Source of the DNA: Saccopteryx bilineata
Lineage: Eukaryota; Chordata; Mammalia; Chiroptera; Emballonuridae
Length of the DNA stretch: 64,000 nucleotides
Assembly: GCF_036850765.1 (NCBI RefSeq)
Contig: NC_089495.1
Location: 208,742,347-208,806,346, forward strand
Direction of reading: 5' to 3'
Translations under genes and position numbers: made by a program
Notes under the pieces: generated by a model
Told to the model about the DNA's origin: nothing
The model's input: only the letters and a program-made list of their open reading frames with translations
Databases searched by the model: none
In this document: one piece after another, positions 57,811 to 64,000 of the stretch
How the letters are laid out: the number at the start of each line of letters is the position of its first letter
Numbering within the stretch: the first letter of the stretch is position 1

Positions 57811-59969
57811 CCTAAGGCAATAGCTCAGAACATGAAAAACCAAAGAAAAAATCTCTTTCCCATGGTCCGCTGTCTTGACTCTGGAAATGCACCGGGTAAG
57901 TTATGTGGTTCTCTTGCGTCCAAGCCGAGGCGAAGACCACGTTGAACTGGTATTTACGGAAAAGCGTAACGGAGTGGAAGAGCATGCTGGTCTGTGTTTC
58001 TCGGGCTATGGCGCCTCTAACGAGGGACTCGCTTTAAAACATACGGTCGTATCATGAGCGCCGCGGTGCACACGTGATTCCCAGGGAGAGACACGGGCTG
58101 GAAGTGTGGGGTGGGAACGTCTGGGCCACTGAAAGGGTTAACCACCGAGGGGCGAGAACTAGGAAACAACGCAGCCTGGAGGTGTGGGGATGAGGGTGGC
58201 CGTGAGGCTCCTGTGTGTCCTGGTCAGAGGACAGTGGACGGGTGGAGGACCGGGCGCGGGGGAGGGGCAGGCGGAGGGTGCCGCTGCCAGCCCAGGAGGT
58301 CCAGTGCGGGGGGCACCAGTGAGCACCTCTGTGTTCTCAGGGCAAACACCAAACCCAAACAGAACCTTTCTCAGAATTACATTTAAAAAAAGAAGAAGAA
58401 GAAACTGTTTGAAATAATATGTGAGTTGTTTGTTTTCTGTTGTTTTTTTTTAAAGAGAAAATAGTAGCTAAGCGTCAAGGGGGACATTTTTAATACCATG
58501 TGTTGTATCTTTAGGGTCTTGGGAGTCTGTTGCCGTGAAGTGTAAAGAACCGGGGTTTTTCACACCCCTCACGTGCAGCGCACCCCGTGATCTCGCAGGG
58601 TGGACCTGGGGACCACCGTGTCACAGAACCGTCCCTCAAACCTTAACTCGGACCTCGGTCCACTTTTCCAAATTTGCAGACATGAAATGGTTCCCCTGCC
58701 AAGTCCGTTTCCCAGGAGAACGCACGCACCTTGAGCCGCACCTCCTCGGGGGGCTGCTGTCTTGAGTTCTGAACGTGCCTCTCCCTGGACAGGCTGGTGG
58801 ACGGGGACACAGACCCCTGTCCAGAGGTTCCTGGGGCACGCGTCCCCAGAACACGAGAAACTGTGACACCGGGTGGAGCAGGAAGAGCGCCAGGCTCCCC
58901 GGAACAGAACAGACCCCGAACCTCGTTTCTGCTGCACTCTGGTCTCAGGCTGCCTGGAGCAGGTCCTGGGACTTCGCCGAGCCTCCGAGAGCTCCCGGGG
59001 AGGTCAGACGGGAGCCCCTGCTCTGGGGGCTGCCCTGAGGATGCCGCGTGGGGTGGGGAATGCGAGTCACATCCCCTGAGGCCAGTCTTACACGTATGTG
59101 CTGCCATGTCCACAGCGGTGTCAGCCTGCCGCTTGTTTTGGTCCTGTCGCTGGGATGCGCACGCCTCTTGCCGACTTCCAGGTCACGCTGCTGAGAGTCC
59201 AGATCACGGGTGCTCTAAGCTTTGTCTGTCAGTCCACAAACGAAGGTGTTTGTTGAAAGTCTGCTGGGCTTGCGTCCAGGGGGAGAGAGAGAGACTGTAA
59301 ACAGTGGGCTGCACACGCCAGGTGTGCCAGGCTCTGGGAAGGACAGTGGAAGGGACAGAGTGTGGGGGGGTGTGCAGAGGATGCAGTGCTCGTAGGTCTG
59401 TCAGGAAACACCTCTGTAATCTCCCGGTCCGGGTTCGAGCAGGGACCTGGGAAAGCAGGTCAGGAAGGGGGAACAGGCGGCCGGCACCATGTGGTTGGGG
59501 AAGCACAGTTTATTACAATGCTTTCTGGCAACGGCTCTCCATTGCTGCCCCGGGGCCACCAGCGGGGACATGCGGCCGAGCCTGCTCTGCCCAGGCTTGT
59601 CCGCGTCCACCGCCCGTGGCTCCCGGCTGCCGCAGCTGCTAGGAAGTTCCCTGGCGCAGGACAGGCGTGCCCGCCACGCCTCTGGGAGCCTCGGAGCTGA
59701 GGAGGGGCTTGTCAGCCCTGACCTTGGAGGAAGGTGATCACAGCCTGTCTTCTATCAGGGAGCGTTTTCTTTATGACAAATTTAAACTCAGCTTTTGTTT
59801 CCTTAACAACGGCCCGTCTCGCTCTGATCCGCTCCCACCCTAGCACGGTCCTTCTTCCCACTCGGCACCCCCACCTCCTGATGGAAGGAGTGTCACACAA
59901 AGGACTGGGAAACAGTGACTTCCTGCACGTTGAAGGGCAGGAGCAGCCTTGTGAGCTCCAACCGGAGAT
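57811..59969. other. Intergenic stretch, no gene
   Basis: GC-rich with many overlapping open frames on both strands. A short aagaagaagaag run lies at about 58390-58402. No supported gene or transposon. Confidence 0.45.
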
Positions 59970-60236
59970 GGCGCATGTGCGTGTGTGCATGTGTGTGCAT
60001 GTGTGTGCATGTGTGCGTGTGTGCATGTGTATGCATGTGTGTATGTGTGTATGCATGTGTGTGTGCATGCATGTGTGTGCATGTGTGCATGCATGTGCGT
60101 GTGTGTGCATGTGTGTGTGCATGTGTGTATGTGTGTGCATGTGTGTGCATGCATGTGCATGTGTGTGCGTGCATGTGTGTATGTGTGTGCATGTGTGTGC
60201 ATGCATGTGCATGTGTGTGTGTGTGTGTGTGTGTCC
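59970..60236 (+). repeat. (TG)n/(TGCATG)n compound microsatellite, about 265 bp
   Basis: gtgtgtgcatgtgtgtgcat-type repeats ending in a pure (TG) run (60210-60234). Cys/Val/Met-rich and His/Thr-rich frames are artefacts. Confidence 0.97.
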
Positions 60237-62009
60237 CTGTCTGGGAGCCTGCTTCTCCTATCTCTTCAGTAGTAACCAGAACAGTAACAACAGCGGGAGG
60301 GATACATTTCAGATACTTAATATTTCCTGTCCAGGGAAATGAGCAAAGTGACCCTCATGCTATAGGGAAGGGGGGCACGGGGGGAGGGGGCGGGGATGAC
60401 AGGACACAAAACAACAAAGTCGGCCCCTCCCCCAAGGGTGCAGCCCGGTGTGGTCGCTTCCTGTTCTATATCAGCGTCCTCACCGCTGTCACCACCACCG
60501 TGAACATCACCGTCGGCAGCTGCCGTGACACCAGCATGACCAGCGTCACCGACGTCTCTCCCACCAGGCAGGTCAGGAAGAGGGGCGCAGGGCAGGGAGC
60601 CCGGGCCCCTTCCAGACACAGACGGGGCTCAGTGAGCTCCGTGTGTCTCGTGTTTGAGAGGCAGGGCGAGGAGAGAGACACAGGTCATTTGGAAGAACGC
60701 TTTGCCGGACGCCGAGCTCTGGCGCGCACTTTCAAACCACCTTCCTTAGCTCGGGGGGGGGGGTGTCTCTGGTCTTCTCGGCCCTGCACCTGGTGTGTGT
60801 GTGTGTGAGGGGGGAGCACCTGGTGTGTGTGTGTGAGAGGGGAGCACCTGGTGTGTGTGGGGGGGGTGATGGTGAGGGCTTCAGCTCGCCTTGGGGGTGA
60901 CCCGTGAGCCCGCCCCCGGTGAGAGCCAGCTTGCCAGTTAGCATTCTCCACGGGGCGTGGCGGGGCACCCTACCCCCCTCACAGATGATAGTGCACCGAG
61001 CTTAAACAAGCGTCTTCTAGACTGTTGACTTCCTGGGGGAGAGACGGAGCTGGTTGTACCCAGCAGGTGGTCGCCGCACCTATAAAATGTAAGGTCATTC
61101 TTCTGCTGAAATGTCACAGTGATATTTTTAAAATAGATTCCTGGCGCCATTTTAATAATGTCGAGGTTAAAGATAAGGGTGTGTGTGGGGGATGTGGAGC
61201 CCCCGGCAATGACAGGGAACCAAAGGGCTGCCGTGTAAAGTGGGTGTCGGGAGCGGCCTCTGTCACGGGGGAGACACCGCCTTCGCGCTGCGCGTGTGTT
61301 TATATGACTGTTGTCCGTGACGAAGAGCGCTCCCACGGTTCCGGGCGAGGGTCGCTGCTGGGCTCTCCCGGCCAGGATCCGAAAGGCAGTCCGTGGGGCG
61401 GTCCGCAGGGGGGAGGGAACTGGGGGTGTGAAACTCCACGGGGAGCTCGGGATACAAACCTGCGACTCTGGTCTGTGCGCACATTTCTTCACGCAGCCAT
61501 CCGACGGCTCTTCCCTGGGACCCACCAGGTGCCGCCAGGCCACGCATGGCGGCCACGCATGTAGGTCAGGACTGTCCTACATGCTGCTTGTCGCTGTTGG
61601 AAACGGGACCCAAGCTGGGGCAGGTCCTCAGTCCTTTGAATTTGCGCTGAGGAAACAGGCCTGTTATTGGGGGCCGTGCCCCTTTGTTCCTGGACGGGGG
61701 GGTCTCGAGTGAGTGGTTCGGTGCCACTTGGACTCCATGGGCATCTTGGTACTTTCTAGCAAATTCCCTTCTACCCAAAGAGAGGGTGTTAACGAAGAGG
61801 TCTCTCCATAATGACAACAACCACAGTGAGGTTGAACTCTCCTGCCTACGATGCCTGTAGGGCTCACGGGGTCCCCAGGGCACTCTCTGATGCCTGATGC
61901 CCGTGGCCTTCCCTTCATCGTCACAACATGGCTGCTGGGCTCCAGAGTCACACCCAGACTTGAGCCAAGAGGGCGGAGAGACGGCCAACCCCGGGCCTCT
62001 CCTAGAAGT

Positions 62010-62012
<3 letters not shown>
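60237..62012. other. Intergenic stretch, no gene
   Basis: Contains a three-copy gcacctggtgtgtgtg repeat (60786-60866). An AT-rich segment at about 61085-61170 (attttaataatgtcgagg) is mildly enhancer-like. No coding structure. Confidence 0.45.
60786..60866 (+). repeat. Three-copy gcacctggtgtgtgtg repeat
   Basis: Copies start at about 60786, 60816 and 60844 and differ in TG and G run length. Confidence 0.9.

Positions 62013-62042
<30 letters not shown>
62013..62042 (+). repeat. (TC)15 microsatellite
   Basis: Perfect TC dinucleotide run. Confidence 0.97.
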
Positions 62043-62047
<5 letters not shown>

Positions 62048-62619
62048 CCTAACGGAAGGTGTGGAAGGAGAGAGGGTTGAGAAGGGCTTTGGGGTCAGCC
62101 GTTCCCCGGGGCCCGAGAGGCTTGCTGTGAGCAGCCCCATGACCCTGCGCTGAGGGATGAGGGGTCCTGCAGATTCCAGGCTCGTTTCCCTGTAAGACGC
62201 ACCCTCCCTGAGCCTCCAGGAAGGAGGGGTTGGGGTGCAGCCTCAACCCCGCCTCCTGCCAGACCGCGTGGGCAGCTCCACGTGCTTGTGGAGACCCCAC
62301 ACGCCCCCGCACATCTCCGAGTACCCTGTCCCTCCCTCACCTTCTCCCTCTTCCTCTCACCCCACCTTCCGCCCCCTCCCCAGAGGTCAGGGTCAGTGCA
62401 GGCGGACTCTCGCCTCCATTCGTGGGTTCCGTGAGCGTCCACAGCAGAATACAGCGCCGCGCGTGGTGTGATTCCAACAAGGTCCACATATGGAGAGTCC
62501 CACCCGGCCGCTGTCCCGTTGTCACTCGGCGTTGAGTTTTTGCGAATTTAGGCAACGTGGGTGCCAGTAGGTCCAGGTCATACTAACGCCTCGTTCTCTC
62601 CTCTTGTGTGAATAACTCA

Positions 62620-62620
<1 letters not shown>
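62043..62620. other. Intergenic stretch, no gene
   Basis: No recognised feature. Confidence 0.4.

Positions 62621-62653
<33 letters not shown>
62621..62653 (+). repeat. (CA)16 microsatellite
   Basis: Perfect CA dinucleotide run. Confidence 0.97.
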
Positions 62654-62655
<2 letters not shown>

Positions 62656-62744
62656 CGGCACTACAGTGTCCTTTATTATTGTCACACATGGTGGGGGAGG
62701 TGCAGATGTCTTCTCGGGTGGGGCCGAGCACTGTTCTTCTAGAG

Positions 62745-63667
62745 CAGGGGTGGTCGACCTTTTTACACCTACTGCCCACTTCTGTATCTCTGTTAGTAGT
62801 AACATTTTCTAACCGCCCACCGGTTCCACAGTCATGGTGATTTATAAAGTAGAGAAGTCACTTTACTTTATAAAATTTACAAAGCAGAGTGACAGCAAGT
62901 TAAAGCATATAATAATAATTACCAAGTACTTTATGTAGAATTTTCGCTAAGTTTAGCAGAATAAATCTTTATAAAACAACCTACTATAGTTAAATCTATC
63001 TTTTTATTTATACTTTGGTTGCTCCGCTACCGCCCACCATGAAAGCTGGAGTGCCCAGTAGGGGGCGGTAGGGACAGGCTGACCACCACTAGGGGGCGGT
63101 AGGGAGCAGGTTGACCGCCACTAGGGGGCGGTAGGGAGCAGGTTGACCACCACTAGGGGGCGGGAGGGACCAGGCTGACCGCCACTAGGGGGCGGTAGGG
63201 AGCAGGTTGACCGCCACTAGGGGGCGGGAGGGACCAGGCTGACCGCCACTAGGGGGCGGGAGGGACCAGGCTGACCGCCACTAGGGGGCGGTAGGGAGCA
63301 GGCTGACCGCCACTAGGGGGCGGTAGGGAGCAGGCTGACCGCCACTAGGGGGCGGTAGGGAGCAGGTTGACCGCCACTAGGGGGCGGGAGGGACCAGGCT
63401 GACCGCCACTAGGGGGCGGTAGGGACCAGGCTGACCGCCACTAGGGGGCGGTAGGGAGCAGGCTGACCGCCACTAGGGGGCGGTAGGGAGCAGGCTGACC
63501 GCCACTAGGGGGCAGTAGGGAGCAGGTTGACCAGCGCTAGGGGGCTGTAGGGACCAGGCTGACCGCCACTAGGGGGCAGTAGGGAGCAGGCTGACCACCA
63601 CTAAGGGGCGGTAGGGACCAGGCTGACCGCCACTAGGGGGCAGTAGGGAGCAGGTTGACCAGCACTA
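62745..63667 (+). mobile_element. Non-autonomous hAT transposon with a repeat-expanded 3' end
   Basis: The left terminus CAGGGGTGGTCGACCT and the right terminus, which reads on the minus strand as TAGTGCTGGTCAACCT, are imperfect inverted repeats. An AT-rich interior (62810-63020) carries no transposase. The element would be about 340-360 bp without the minisatellite that occupies its 3' part. The flanking duplication confirms one insertion event enclosing the array. Confidence 0.88.
63054..63667 (+). repeat. 32-bp minisatellite, about 19 copies, derived from the hAT terminus
   Basis: Units read ccactagggggcggtaggga then gcaggctgaccg. The aggctgacc/aggttgacc and ccacta parts equal the element's own terminal sequence. 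Units differ at gcggta/gcggga/gcagta and gagcagg/gaccagg. The first and last copies grade into the transposon interior and terminus. Confidence 0.95.
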
Positions 63668-63675
63668 TTCTAGAC

Positions 63676-64000
63676 GTACGTCTGGGCGTTGAACCATGAA
63701 GTGAAATTCACGGTGTCCAGGCGCCTTCCACGGGACATTGCCACCACCGCCTGCACCTCCCATCACTCTCCCGTCCACCGTCCACCCACGTCCCATTCGC
63801 ACAGGTCCAGCCAGGCTTAGCCTCGCACATTTAAGCGGATGGACGAGTGAGACAGAGCGTCTCTGGGCGGTTTTAACTGGCCCTGTCTTAACGACCGGCG
63901 AGTCTGAGCGCCTTCTGTTCTGTGTCTGACGCCCGGCCGGGCTTCCTGGGCCGTGAACCGGCCGCCGGCATCTCACGTCCACGTTTCTGTCCGTTGTTGG
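63676..64000. other. Intergenic stretch to window end, no gene
   Basis: GC- and CpG-rich, nothing recognised. Confidence 0.4.

Larger units (their letters stand above)
62737..63675. repeat. 8-bp target-site duplication around the second hAT element
   Basis: ttctagag (62737-62744) and ttctagac (63668-63675) match at 7 of 8 positions. They place both outer ends of the element, including the repeat-expanded right end. Confidence 0.88.

Noticed and set aside
1..64000. Telomere or subtelomere identity
   Set aside because: Minisatellite density and GC content fit a distal location, but I saw no TTAGGG/CCCTAA tandem array or known subtelomeric gene family, so it stays a suggestion.

Overview
This looks like mammalian nuclear DNA, most probably from a bat. 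The key evidence is two full-length tRNA-derived SINEs whose heads read as the 'gccctggccggttggctcagtggt' type (53456-53821 on +, 57298-57694 on -, both with target-site duplications), plus a third, shorter SINE starting 'gcctggcctgtggtgg' (54433-54631, -). I recall this combination as typical of horseshoe and roundleaf bats (Rhinolophoidea). That assignment is from memory, not a search. Young hAT DNA transposons, old MIR, L1M and hAT-Charlie remnants, and long CpG-rich minisatellites also fit a eukaryote, and no bacterial gene structure is present.

I find no protein-coding gene, exon chain, rRNA, stand-alone tRNA or other RNA gene that I can support. The longest open frames (up to about 1,840 codons) are produced by tandem repeats, and those I checked do not begin with ATG. 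The window therefore reads as an intergenic, GC-rich, minisatellite-dense region. It could be distal on a chromosome arm, but no TTAGGG array is visible.

Layout. 1-8.9 kb: GC-rich sequence, a C-rich minisatellite (1883-2412), an old DNA transposon remnant, then a 5.3-kb array of a 57-bp unit (3467-8749). 8.9-17.5 kb: a hAT element (8911-9251), an AT-rich stretch with an L1 tail, a MIR, a 69-72-bp minisatellite (13703-14475) and two homeobox-site-rich segments (12.78-13.26 and 15.89-16.29 kb). 17.5-25 kb: a CCAAT-containing CpG-rich segment, a MIR, a minus-strand solo-LTR candidate, a strong candidate conserved enhancer (21.79-22.27 kb) and a small array of ETS sites. 25-39 kb: scattered MIR, L1M and hAT-Charlie relics, several short minisatellites (90-bp triplicate, C-rich, G-rich, TCC tract), a further enhancer-like segment (38.05-38.22 kb) and a 39-bp array carrying twelve perfect GTCACGTGAC palindromes (38388-38890). 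39.1-45.9 kb: one 6.8-kb array of a 22-bp CpG-rich unit. 46-64 kb: MIR and Charlie relics, a GC-box minisatellite (50259-50484), an L1M tail, the three SINEs, long CA/TG microsatellites and, at the end, a hAT element whose 3' terminus has expanded into a 32-bp minisatellite (62745-63667).

Tandem repeats occupy roughly a quarter of the window. The most distinctive features are arrays that multiply a recognisable protein-binding motif (E-box/CLEAR, GC box, ETS, CRE-like TGACG), the transposon-born minisatellite, and the AT-rich, homeodomain-site-rich segments that look like developmental enhancers. Conservation and function cannot be tested here.
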